64,000 bases of DNA from Triglochin maritima (GCA_963682175.1 OY821775.1:33044053-33108052); one strand, 5' to 3'; shown: positions 36,277 through 46,215, counted from the first letter of the stretch. Program-made: numbers and translations. Notes: a model not told the origin generated them from the letters alone.

Positions 36277-36281
36277 CGTTC
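36277..36281. repeat. Target-site duplication CGTTC, left copy
   Basis: CGTTC directly before the 5' LTR, repeated at 43693-43697 directly after the 3' LTR. A 5-bp duplication is usual for LTR retrotransposons. Confidence 0.92.
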
Positions 36282-36650
36282 TGATTGACATCATTTCATG
36301 CTCATATTTGTATCTTATATCCATTATCTTACACCTAAACAATGCTACGTGACGAGTTTTATGTTTAGTTTTTAGGAATAAAGAGGTTTGAAGAGAAGAG
36401 CCATGAAAGGACCCAAAAGCTGGGAAAAAGGACTGAATGGTGAGATCTAGGGACCAAGATGCAAGGGAGAAGGACCTGAATGTAAGACAGAAGGACCTAA
36501 GAGCAAAACAGGATACTCCACACCATCATGGGGAGTATTTTACCAATTCTATTCGGGTCGGAGCTCCAACAAGTCGAGTAACCGCATCAAAGACCAACAA
36601 TACCAGAAAGCAAAGCCCACAACAAATTTCAACACGATCTGACAATTTTG

Positions 36651-36690
36651 GACCGCCAATTGGCGGTCTTGGACCGCTAATTGGCGGTCC
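36651..36690. repeat. Pair of palindromes in U3
   Basis: GACCGCCAATTGGCGGTC (36651-36668, perfect) and GGACCGCTAATTGGCGGTCC (36671-36690, one mismatched pair), 2 bp apart. Equivalents are in all better-preserved LTRs of the family. Confidence 0.85.
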
Positions 36691-36766
36691 ATATTGCTCA
36701 GAATCCGTCGAAATTTCACCTGGACTTGTATTAATGTTCGTTTAGGCTATTTTTGGTATTGGTTTA

Positions 36767-36817
36767 GTCCCACATCGGGGGATTGTCCCCGATTAGCTTT
36801 TTCCATGCTTATAAATA
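36767..36817 (+). promoter_or_regulatory. snRNA-type upstream element and TATA box
   Basis: GTCCCACATCG at 36767-36777, then 32 bp including the inverted repeat CGGGG-ATTGT-CCCCG, then TATAAATA at 36810-36817. Transcription would be expected to start about 30 bp further on. The match to the plant snRNA upstream element RTCCCACATCG is exact. Confidence 0.75.
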
Positions 36818-37859
36818 GAACTCTTCACCTTCCATTGTAATTACCCATTGCTTGGTGGCATTCTCTCTACTAAGGAGTGAGCCTTGAAGCAAAAACTCAA
36901 GGTGGAGAAGAATGCTACCTTCAATGTGAGTCATTTGTTAATAAAATAATTCTTCTAGTTTCTTTTAATCTTGTCTTTTAATTTGTGCATGTTAGTTTAG
37001 TCTTTCCTTTCCTTTTATGTTTCTTTAATGCTTCTTGCCTTCTTAGTTAACTTTCATTTCAGTATTATGCTTTCTTTGCTTAGTCTAATCAGTAGTGTAA
37101 TGAGTAGCGAGTAGTTCCATCCCCATTTGGGGGGTGGAGAAATATGTGATATAATCATGTAGTGTATTAAGTGTGTGTTATTTTTATCCCTTGAGCTTTA
37201 TATGATTTCCATAACCATCTAATGGGTCTCCACTCTTATCTTTGATAGGCTAATGCTCTTGAATGAAGCTTAGCTTATGCTTTGATTAGTGGACCTATTT
37301 TATGGGGAATGATAATGTTAGGATATGGATGAAGTTAATATTGGAAACACAATTTGTAGTGTATGTGCTCTTGTTGCCTTTACCTTAGCTAATGTCTTGT
37401 ATGTTTTAATGATGTAGTGAAATCTTAATTCATGTAGAGGCATAGTAGGGTATAGTCTTTATACTTGAGTTCATGTAGCTTCATTCCAATTAATGTCTTG
37501 TATGTTTTAATGATGTAGTGAAATCTTAATTCATGTAGAGGCAAAGTTGGATGTAGTTTTATGATTTCATGCACTACATGTTGTGAGGAGCTTAATGAAC
37601 ACACACACACTTCTTTATGTTCACATTATTTCTCTACCCCCTTTGGGGTTTAGTTTTATTGCTTATCTTCATTTCCTTTTGCATTCTAGTTTAGCATTGT
37701 AGTGTAGTTTAGTGTAACCAATCCTTTTCTCCTTTCTTTACCCATTGCCTTCGCACGAACCAAGTGTCGACACACCTCCCAGTGGACGACCCGTATTTGC
37801 CACCGCTTCAACGCGGCCGTGCACTTGCGGTAGAAATATAAAACGATCAATCAAGTTTT

Positions 37860-37877
37860 TGGCGTCGTTGCCAGGGA
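37860..37877 (+). other. Primer-binding site, tRNA-Asp type
   Basis: TGGCGTCGTTGCCAGGGA, 6 bp after the LTR. It complements the 3' end of plant tRNA-Asp (TGGCGCCGTTGCCGGGGA) except for two changes, one C to T and one G to A. Confidence 0.85.
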
Positions 37878-38987
37878 GGTGCTCTGTCCAGACGTTGGTT
37901 TGGACGATTCGAGGGGTTTTTAATTTTTTGTTTTCAGTTTTTCTTAGTGGCAGGGAACCTGAGGATCAAGGGGAAGCGACTGGAGTAATTGGAGAGCAAA
38001 CGACCCCAAAGTGACCGCCAATCAGCGGTCTGGGACCGCCAATTGGCGGCCTGGTGAGCCTCAATTGCTCTCAAATTTGTTCCAGTTGTTATGTTGTTCA
38101 CTTTAGTTATCTGGGAGCCCAATTTTGCATGTTGTGATCTTTAGTTTGCTCCCAGATTTAATTTCAATCCCCTTTAATCAACTTGGACCATAAAACTCAA
38201 AGCAAAAGAGTAGACTTCTTGCCATCTAGGTCATGCATCATATGTAGACCTTGCATGCATCTTTCTTTTCTTTGCTTTACATTTTGTCGTTGATTGCTGG
38301 AGCGAGGTACGCATTCCTTATCACTCATTCACGCATTAGGACATTCATTAGTGAGTAAGGTTTGCATCGTAACAAGAGTGAGGTGAGTGCTTGTTTGGTG
38401 AGTTGCTTGCTAGCCTAAGATTTCAAAACATCTTTAAGGGGCATCACCTATAGACTTCAAAGATAAGGTGGGGGATTTCATCACCCCTCCCTTAGCCCCA
38501 AAAAGCACACTCAAGTAAAGCCTTAACTAAAAGCAAGTAGACATTGGCCCTAGGAATTCGGACGCACTAGGAGAGTAATCTAGTTGAGACCGCCATGACC
38601 TGATCGGTGTTGCCTACCTTGTCGATAGTAGGAGGTACTGGATCTCCGGATCTGGTATCACTTGCTGGGCATTGTGGTCCTCGTTGTAGGGAGGTGAGGC
38701 GTGTCGAGGCTAGTGACCTCGAAGTTAGGCGTCGTCTAGCCTAAGGACCCATTGCCTTACATTGTTTGAGCCATGCTTGCTAGTTAGGCTTCTACCTTCA
38801 CCCTGTACCCTCGCTAGCTTTAGGGATTCTTCCCTTCTCCTTTGAGTCATCTTCTTCTCACCTTCTTCTACGTTATAGTCTCCTCCCCTTTACACTCTCT
38901 GGTAGCGTTTTAGGGTCGAGTCGAGCACTTTTTGCGAGCTTAGTCTCGTGGTGGTGAGAGTGGTCGACTCGAGAGTTGTTTGTTGAG
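37878..38987 (+). other. Long non-coding leader
   Basis: About 1.1 kb between primer site and ATG. A second palindrome pair lies at 38013-38030 and 38033-38051. The stretch 38500-38760 is nearly identical in the copy at 60100-60340 and clearly conserved in the gag-bearing copies (29520-29700 reversed, 51000-51180). Confidence 0.8.
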
Positions 38988-40499
38988 ATGGATGGTTACA
39001 TGGGCGACCATTCATATCATTGTTGGGACCAGGTTGATTCTCCCTGGTACTCCGGACCCATGCAACCTGGGGTGGCTCAGACTAACACCCCGTATGGTTG
39101 GGATGATCGCAATTTTGTGACTGAGCAGTCTTCATATTGGGGTAACATGAGAGAGGCACCGACTGCTAGACCACAATCTAGTTATGCCGGATCATATGCT
39201 GGTCAACAAACTGAGACATTACAACAAACTTTGGCCTCTTTCATGCGTATGGCAGACGACATGAGTGCACCGGTGGCTCCAGTAGCCGTACCGTGCGACT
39301 GTTGTGGGTTGAGTGGTCATGTTATCGGGGAATGTCCTTATGTTCCCCCTGAGCCTGAGTATGAGCATACATTTTCCCAAAATGCTCAATGTGACCATTA
39401 CGCATCCGCGTATAACCCGAGAGTGATGGATTCGTGGGGAGACAATTCTTATCCAAATTCTTATACCTCATTTTCACCCCCGTATCCTCCTCCCGAATAC
39501 CCAGAATTCTACCAACACCCCACTTCAAATCATTGGACTCATTCTCAGCCCATCAACACCCAACCCCAAAATTTCCCAAGCTCTGACTTGGACCTCACTG
39601 TTAACCGCAAATTTGATTCCTTAAAAAAAACCCTCCAAACGTTCATGGAAACCACTCAAACTTTATTGAAGTCCAACTTGAATTCCTTGCAAAATATGGA
39701 AATGCAAGTGAGTCAGATGACACAACAATTCCACGAACGTGAGGAGGGTAACCTTTCTTGTCAACATGAGGATTTATCTTCTAAAATCGAACCACCACCA
39801 CATCCAAAAATTCAAAGCACAATCTTTCAAAGTCAAACTCCTAGTCAGTCTAAGGGACTTGGGGTTTCAATTCACGATCACTTAGTGGAGGATTCGATTC
39901 AAATTAAGAATAGCTTGGACCAGTTCTATTATGAGTCGGCACAGGATTGTGCCTTACCTTTTTGTCCCGTGGCCCTTGAGCCACATGATCTTATTGTTGT
40001 ACCTCCTAAGGACTCACCTTTGGGGGAGCAAGAGCTCCCTAGTACCCTTAATCTCATACGACCTGATGAGAGTTTGCCTCTCACTATTGTTCCTGATCAT
40101 CTTGGAAATGATGGAACATCAAACAACTACATTGCTCATGAGGATATTAGGAGTTCCTTGGAGGATACTTTGGGTATGAGACCCACTTCCTGTTCTCCTG
40201 GTGAGTTGGACATGCATAACGAGGTGCTTGACCTCGTTCCGACCCACCAGCCTGTTGGTTGGAGAGTTTGGATTGATGATCATAACTTCAGTTCCGCAAC
40301 GGGAGATATTTTTCTTCCGTTGCCCCTTATTTCCCAAACTCTCGAGAGGTTCAAGCTCTTTCAGTTTGATCCTTTGAATGAGACGCCTTTGCGTCCGATT
40401 CACGAACCTCTCATTTCTTCTGGTGCTCTTTGTGAAGGGGGCCCACGCATGCGTATTCTGGCCCCGCGTGGTGTCATGTTCCCTTTCCAAGTGCATTGA
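38988..40499 (+). CDS. Chimeric gag-zinc-knuckle / RT-start protein of the non-autonomous element
   Basis: 503 codons, intact. I chose the ATG at 38988 because the related gag genes start with the same MDG. The N-terminus lacks the capsid core. Residues 103-116 form a complete zinc knuckle (CDCCGLSGHVIGEC, CX2CX4HX4C). A Tyr/Pro/Ser/Gln-rich stretch follows, then NMEMQVSQMTQQFHEREEGN, also found in Athila gag, an acidic linker (PVALEPHDL), and VGWRVWIDDHNFSSATGD with LISQTLERF, which match the opening of Athila RT. The last 40 residues are unrecognised. It probably binds RNA; no enzyme activity is expected. An almost equal ORF is at 60566, with only in-frame length changes. Confidence 0.85.
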   Translation: MDGYMGDHSYHCWDQVDSPWYSGPMQPGVAQTNTPYGWDDRNFVTEQSSYWGNMREAPTARPQSSYAGSYAGQQTETLQQTLASFMRMADDMSAPVAPVAVPCDCCGLSGHVIGECPYVPPEPEYEHTFSQNAQCDHYASAYNPRVMDSWGDNSYPNSYTSFSPPYPPPEYPEFYQHPTSNHWTHSQPINTQPQNFPSSDLDLTVNRKFDSLKKTLQTFMETTQTLLKSNLNSLQNMEMQVSQMTQQFHEREEGNLSCQHEDLSSKIEPPPHPKIQSTIFQSQTPSQSKGLGVSIHDHLVEDSIQIKNSLDQFYYESAQDCALPFCPVALEPHDLIVVPPKDSPLGEQELPSTLNLIRPDESLPLTIVPDHLGNDGTSNNYIAHEDIRSSLEDTLGMRPTSCSPGELDMHNEVLDLVPTHQPVGWRVWIDDHNFSSATGDIFLPLPLISQTLERFKLFQFDPLNETPLRPIHEPLISSGALCEGGPRMRILAPRGVMFPFQVH

Positions 40500-42120
40500 C
40501 CCACCCTTGAGGTTCCCATTTGATGTCTTTTGACAAATGAAGATGGGAACTTATGTTTGTACATAGTTATATAAAAAAAAAAGAAAAAAAAAGAAGTACA
40601 ATAAAAGACTCCTTCAGTGAGCATTGATTGTTGTGAGCCCCAACCCTTGTGTATTTGGGCTCCATTTCTTTCACGTATTTGTATCCCTTCTTTAGCATCT
40701 CACAGGTTTTGAGGGAATTCGGGTTATGTCCATCAACATGACCTTGCACTTCCCTTTGTACTTCACGTTGGTGAGATCTCTTCTGTTTCATGCATACATC
40801 CATGTCGTATTTTGCTCACATTCATTGAGGACAATGCATGAAGTAGGTGTGGGGGGTGTTTTACGTGTGTACATAGTCGAGTCTTTTCTTTTGATTTTGT
40901 TTTCTTTTGTTTGCATTGTTAGGGTCATGTTAGTGTGTTGCATTTAATATCGATATATCTGCTTGCCATGATCCTTGGGTGACTTGTCTTCTTTTGCTTG
41001 CCGAGTGCTTCAAAATTTTCTCATTTCTTTCAAAATCTTCATGTGTTTGCGAAAGAAAATGTTTTGTGGGTTTTGCGTGTGTTTAGCATGTGCAAAACCG
41101 TTGAGAGGCAAAGTAAAAAGAAAGCTCCCAAAATTGTCTTGAACTTGATGCATTAGGATATCTAGTACGTGGCTTTAGGATTTATCGAGTCGTTAGGATG
41201 CACCCCAGTTTTCCCTTGGGGGTGAGTAATCATAGGGTTTCAGTGCTCAAACATTTAATGAAGTCCACCCTGAACCTAGTGAGCAAATAATTCGTGTCTG
41301 TTAGTATAAGGAAGTTTGTCGTAGTCAAGGGCCCTTAATATCTTTTTGTGAAACTTAAGTGTAGGGGTTTTGGCTCCCATGTAGATAAATAAATAAGTGG
41401 TGTTCTCTCTTCTCGCACGGCTCCTATCACTCGGGAAAGTAGGTCTGAGGGGACTTTGTGCCTGGTGCTTTCGAGTCATCTGACTTGGGATGCACCGACC
41501 GAACTCCCGTTACACGGGTGGTAGGGATCGCCCTATGTGGAGATTTGGGGGTAGGTGTACGTGATAGTGTAAGTCCTCATAGGCAATGATGCACGAAACC
41601 TGACCCTGGGAGAATCAAACACCAACCAATAAATGCTCCAAAGAAAAAGAAAAAGAAAAAGAAAAAAAAAGAAAAGAAAAGAAAAGAAAAGAAGAGTCAA
41701 ATAAGAACCAAAATGGACTTTAGACGTTGTTTCACATTCAGAAGTTAAGGTTGCCCATGTCTTTCACTTAATTCCTTAGTTAACTCTCACGAATAACTCA
41801 TTAGGGTAGAGTTGTGGACTGATCACCTATATAGAGTCGGCCCGTAGCATTACCGCGTCCATTGATCGACAAAATATTTCCAACGAGTCGAGGTCTAGAT
41901 TGAATAATGCATCTTGTTCGGATTTTGTGGGTATATCCGCTGAAAACCCTCAGGAGACAACACTCCTCCTCCTTGGCAACAAGGAGGTTTAACGGCTTGT
42001 TGCACGTGCTAAGTGCAACCGTGATTCCTACGAAAGTGAGTTAGGATTTCTTGTTTCTCGTTTGTTTTCCTCTTTCTTTGTTTTGCTCGAGACTAGCAAA
42101 AACTTAGGTGTGGGGGTATT
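40500..42120 (+). other. 3' non-coding internal region
   Basis: 1.6 kb without a credible gene. It holds an A-rich run (40568-40602), the conserved block 40700-41300, a purine-rich run (41640-41695), a block at 41500-41620, the stem-loop block 41950-42020 and the polypurine tract AGGTGTGGGGGT (42106-42117), 3 bp before the 3' LTR. Confidence 0.78.
41968..42019 (+). other. Two consecutive stem-loops near the 3' LTR
   Basis: First CCTCCTTG, loop GCAA, CAAGGAGG (41968-41987). Second GTTGCAC, loop GTGCTAA, GTGCAAC (41999-42019), extended by ACGG/CCGT outside. Both stems recur in the copies at 22330-22382 and 32185-32241. Confidence 0.72.
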
Positions 42121-43692
42121 TGATTGACATCATTTCATGCTCATATTTGTATCTTATATCCATTATCTTACACCTAAGCAATGCTACGTGACGAGTTTTA
42201 TGTTTAGTTTTCAGGAATAAAGAGGTTTGAAGAGAAGAGCCATGAAAGGACCCAAAAGCTGGGAAAAAGGACTGAATGGTGAGATCTAGGGACCAAGATG
42301 CAAGGGAGAAGGACCTGAATGTAAGACAGAAGGACCTAAGAGCAAAACAGGATACTCCACACCATCATGGGGAGTATTTTACCAATTCTATTCGGGTCGG
42401 AGCTCCAACAAGTCGAGTAACCGCATCAAAGACTAACAATACCAGAAAGCAAAGCCCAAAACAAATTTCAACACGATCTGACAATTTTGGACCGCCAATT
42501 GGCGGTCTTGGACCGCTAATTGGCGGTCCATATTGCTCAGAATCCGTCGAAATTTCACCTGGACTTGTATTAATGTTCGTTTAGGCTATTTTTGGTATTG
42601 GTTTAGTCCCACATCGGGGGATTGTCCCCGATTAGCTTTTTCTATGCTTATAAATAGAACTCTTCACCTTCCATTGTAATTACCCATTGCTTGGTGGCAT
42701 TCTCTCTACTAAGGAGTGAGCCTTGAAGCAAAAACTCAAGGTGGAGAAGAATGCTACCTTCAATGTGAGTCATTTGTTAATAAAATAATTCTTCTAGTTT
42801 CTTTTAATCTTGTCTTTTAATTTGTGCATGTTAGTTTAGTCTTTCCTTTCCTTTTATGTTTCTTTAATGCTTCTTGCCTTCTTAGTTAACTTTCATTTCA
42901 GTATTATGCTTTCTTTGCTTAGTCTAATCAGTAGTGTAATGAGTAGCGAGTAGTTCCATCCCCATTTGGGGGGTGGAGAAATATGTGATATAATCATGTA
43001 GTGTATTAAGTGTGTGTTATTTTTATCCCTTGAGCTTTATATGATTTCCATAACCATCTAATGGGTCTCCACTCTTATCTTTGATAGGCTAATGCTCTTG
43101 AATGAAGCTTAGCTTATGCTTTGATTAGTGGACCTATTTTATGGGGAATGATAATGTTAGGATATGGATGAAGTTAATATTGGAAACACAATTTGTAGTG
43201 TATGTGCTCTTGCTGCCTTTACCTTAGCTAATGTCTTGTATGTTTTAATGATGTAGTGAAATCTTAATTCATGTAGAGGCATAGTAGGGTATAGTCTTTA
43301 TACTTGAGTTCATGTAGCTTCATTCCAATTAATGTCTTGTATGTTTTAATGATGTAGTGAAATCTTAATTCATGTAGAGGCAAAGTTGGATGTAGTTTTA
43401 TGATTTCATGCACTACATGTTGTGAGGAGCTTAATGAACACACACACACTTCTTTATGTTCACATTATTTCTCTACCCCCTTTGGGGTTTAGTTTTATTG
43501 CTTATCTTCGTTTCCTTTTGCATTCTAGTTTAGCATTGTAGTGTAGTTTAGTGTAACCAATCCTTTTCTCCTTTCTTTACCCCTTGCCTTCGCACGAACC
43601 AAGTGTCGGCACACCTCCCAGTGGACGACCCGTATTTCCCACCGCTTCAACGCGGCCGTGCACTTGCGGTAGAAATATAAAACGATCAATCA
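42121..43692 (+). repeat. 3' LTR
   Basis: 1572 bp, the same length as the 5' LTR and about 99.4% identical by eye. Promoter elements are at 42606-42616 (GTCCCACATCG) and 42649-42656 (TATAAATA), again 32 bp apart. Confidence 0.93.
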
Positions 43693-43697
43693 CGTTC
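43693..43697. repeat. Target-site duplication CGTTC, right copy
   Basis: Pairs with 36277-36281; LINE sequence resumes immediately after it. Confidence 0.92.
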
Positions 43698-44536
43698 CTA
43701 ACCAAATATTTCATTCGTCAAGTATTTCCTTCTCATGTAGCGAACCCAAAGTGAATTACAACCCCCACAACCAGCCAAAATAGTCGCAGCAGCCCAACAT
43801 CATTCCAATCCTTTAGCTTTCTAAGTCCCAAGCGACCCTCCTGCTTCGGTGTACAAATATTCTTCCAAGCTACAACCACCCACTTTGTTACACCACCCCA
43901 AACAAAATGTATCACGAGACTCTCCACTTCCTTCAATATGTTCCTCAGGATAAGAAAAGCCAGAGTCCAATAAATGCTCATAGACACAAGCACAATCCTC
44001 ACTAGCTCTACGCGACCCGCCATCGAAAGGAAGTTCCTCTTCCATGTGCTAAGTCATTATTGTACCTTGATGATTAATCCCATGCAATGGTGTCTCCCAA
44101 AGCGTGAGGAGAAGAGTGGGAGGCCTAAGTATGTTATCAGGAAATCAGCTCTCTCCATACCCAAGTGCGAACAAATGCATGTGCCATCGGTCATTGCTCC
44201 TCCCATGAATACTTGACTCTTTGCGACATTGAGCTGTAGCCCGGAGGTAGCTGAGAACTCCGTGAGATTGCTTCTGATAACCCTAACATTTTCTTTAGTA
44301 TCCATAACAAATACCATGACATCATCTGAAAAAAGAAGATGTGAAATCTGAACATCCCCGCACCTTTCTGGTTCAACCATGCCTCTCTCTGCCTCCTTTC
44401 TGAACATAGAGATAAGTACCTCCATACAAAGTATAAAGACGTAGGGTGCCAGTGGATCACCCTGCCTCAACCCATTTGTTGTGCGAAATGGTCTTAAGTT
44501 TGTGTCATTCACAGTGACAACAAACGGTGCCCGAAC
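43698..44536 (-). pseudogene. L1-type LINE reverse transcriptase, middle piece
   Basis: On the minus strand: CVRAPFVVTVNDTNLRPF, NGLRQGDPLAPYVFILCMEV, ISHLLFSDDVMVFV (the FADD-type catalytic motif as FSDD, both Asp kept), ATSGLQLNVAKSQVFMGG and ITYLGLPLFSSRFG, then in other frames VVVAWKNI, EGRLGLRKLKDWNDVGLLRL and RVRYMRRKYL up to the LTR element. The RT of this family primes on nicked target DNA. Frameshifts near 44050 and 43800 make it inactive. It continues at 36276 on the left and 46085 on the right. Confidence 0.88.
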
Positions 44537-44541
44537 ACACG
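44537..44541. repeat. Target-site duplication ACACG, left copy
   Basis: ACACG before the solo LTR, repeated at 46080-46084. Confidence 0.85.
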
Positions 44542-46079
44542 TGATTAGTAGCATATCATACATTGCATTCATACTATATATCCTCTATTTCACCTTAATT
44601 GTGTGCTACTCGAGTGATTATTTAATGTGTTTCAGGGTCTAGACAACAAAGAAGAGACATGAAGAGAAAATGACCTCAACGCAAGAAGAATGGGCTGATT
44701 TGGAATGTTTTGGACCTGTTTGTAATGCCAAGGACTGGATTGTAACAAAGGAAGGACCAAAGTGAAAATCCAGAGGGACTTATGTGTAAAGAAATATATG
44801 TTGGTTGCAAAAGTCCAGAATCTCTTGAACCTGAGTAATTCGACAATGAAAACCAAATGGGCTTCAACCAAGAGCTTCGGGCGCACCCCGAGTGTTTATT
44901 ATGTTAACTAAAGTTGTGGTTAACATTTGGAGGCAATCAGAGAAATATAATCCACCAGAGGTGGATCCGGTTAAGAATTTGGCAGCCGGATTTCTATGGT
45001 GGGGTCGTTCTCCGGTCAAAGGAATATGCAACATCCAGATTTGATTTACAGTCGTCCGATTGCGCCCAGATCCATCGAAACCCTCTAATCTTCTATAAAT
45101 ACACTTGTAATACCTCCTTTCTTCTTCCTCCTCCTTCGCCATTACAGTAGGTTTTAGTTTCCTGTTTTAGTAGTGTAAATAAGTGGCTTGGAGAGGAGCA
45201 AACTTTGTATTTTTATTTCTTAATCTAGTTGAGTTCATGTTCTTTATGTTGATGTTTTCCTTTCGTGCAATTTTTTTATGTTGTTGTTTTCTTCATTTCT
45301 ATTATAGGTTATGTTGTTTTTATGCTTTCTTAAGTTTAAAGATGAGTAGAGAGTAGTCCATCCCCATTGGGGGTGGAGAAGAAAGTGGTATGATTATGTG
45401 ACGAATTAGTGTGTGTGTTAATCCTACCTTTGAACCTCACATCATTTCCATAACCATCTAATGAGATTTTCACTCTTATGTTTGATGTGCTAATGCTTTT
45501 GAGTGAAGCTTAGCACATGCTTAGATTAGTGGGGCTATTTTATGGGGAATGATGAGGTGAGGATATGGATGGAGTGGAAGAAGAAAACATGACATGTGGT
45601 AGCTTGTGCTCTTGTTGGCCTCACTTTAATTAATGTCTTTTATGTTTTAATAATTGTGTAAATCTTATTTCATGTGGAGACATAGTGGGGTTTGGTTTTT
45701 ATGCATGTGTTCATTTACCTTCATTTAAATTATTGTCTTGTATGTTTTAGTGATAATATTGTATCTTATTTCATGTGGAGGCAAAGTTGTATTTGGTTTT
45801 ATGGTTTTCATGTACTACATGTTGTGACGAGCACAAATGAACACACACATATACACATATTTTCGTATGTGCATGCTTTCTTTACCCCCTAAGGGGTCTA
45901 GTTTTATTGTTTGCTTTCAAATTTCATTGCATCGTAGTGTAATTCCAACCTCATTCCTCTCGTCTTCCCCCACTAGAATATGGTGGATTTTCACTCGCAT
46001 GTGTTCCCTGTGGACTCGACTTGTACTTGCCAATACTTCATCGCGCTTGTGCACTTGCAGTATTATAACTGGTCAATCA
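44542..46079 (+). mobile_element. Solo LTR of a second Athila-like subfamily
   Basis: 1538 bp, TGATTAGTAGCATATCATAC at the start and TGGTCAATCA at the end, flanked by ACACG on both sides with LINE RT sequence outside. No internal sequence, so it is a solo LTR left by LTR-LTR recombination. TATAAATA lies at about 45097. Unlike the main subfamily it has neither the GTCCCACATCG element nor the CCGCCAATTGG pair in U3. The second half matches the main subfamily in order. Confidence 0.87.
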
Positions 46080-46084
46080 ACACG
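46080..46084. repeat. Target-site duplication ACACG, right copy
   Basis: Pairs with 44537-44541. Confidence 0.85.
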
Positions 46085-46215
46085 CTGATACGAGCTTACA
46101 CCAATGGGTGGGGAAACTGTACCGCTTAAGTACTTCCTCAAGGAATTGCCATGAGATAGAATCATATGCCTTTCTAAGGTCCAACTTCAAAAACATCCGC
46201 CCCAACCCTATTTTT
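46085..46215 (-). pseudogene. LINE reverse transcriptase, first piece
   Basis: The minus strand gives FLKLDLRKAYDSISWQFLEE and VLKRYSFPTHWCKLVSAC, the RT segment with the first catalytic Asp, which directly precedes the piece at 43698-44536. It is cut at about 46216 by another LTR fragment, so the LINE 5' part is missing. Confidence 0.85.

Larger units (their letters stand above)
36282..37853 (+). repeat. 5' LTR
   Basis: 1572 bp, TGATTGA at the start and TCAATCA at the end (7-bp terminal inverted repeat). Contains the U3 palindrome pair, the upstream element, the TATA box and a polyadenylation-type AATAAA at 36940-36945. Confidence 0.93.
36282..43692 (+). mobile_element. Complete non-autonomous Athila-type LTR retrotransposon
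   Basis: 7411 bp with two 1572-bp LTRs, a 5-bp duplication CGTTC, a tRNA-Asp primer site, a polypurine tract and one ORF of 503 codons. There is no protease, RNase H or integrase and only a short RT start, so it must borrow these functions. By eye the LTRs differ at about ten positions (near 0.6%), so the insertion is recent. It sits inside a minus-strand LINE. Its leader, 3' region and LTRs match the autonomous-type copy at 20815-30147, the likely helper family. Confidence 0.9.

Noticed and set aside
36437..36745. 102-codon frame repeated at 42276 and 58035
   Set aside because: It lies in U3, starts with GTG, and recurs only because the LTRs are copies; codons include the palindromes.
37860..37877. 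tRNA gene or fragment
   Set aside because: Only the 18 bases complementary to tRNA-Asp are present; it is a primer site, not a tRNA gene.
40500..42120. env-like gene after the ORF, as in some Athila elements
   Set aside because: No frame longer than about 80 codons, no signal peptide or membrane pattern shared by both copies.
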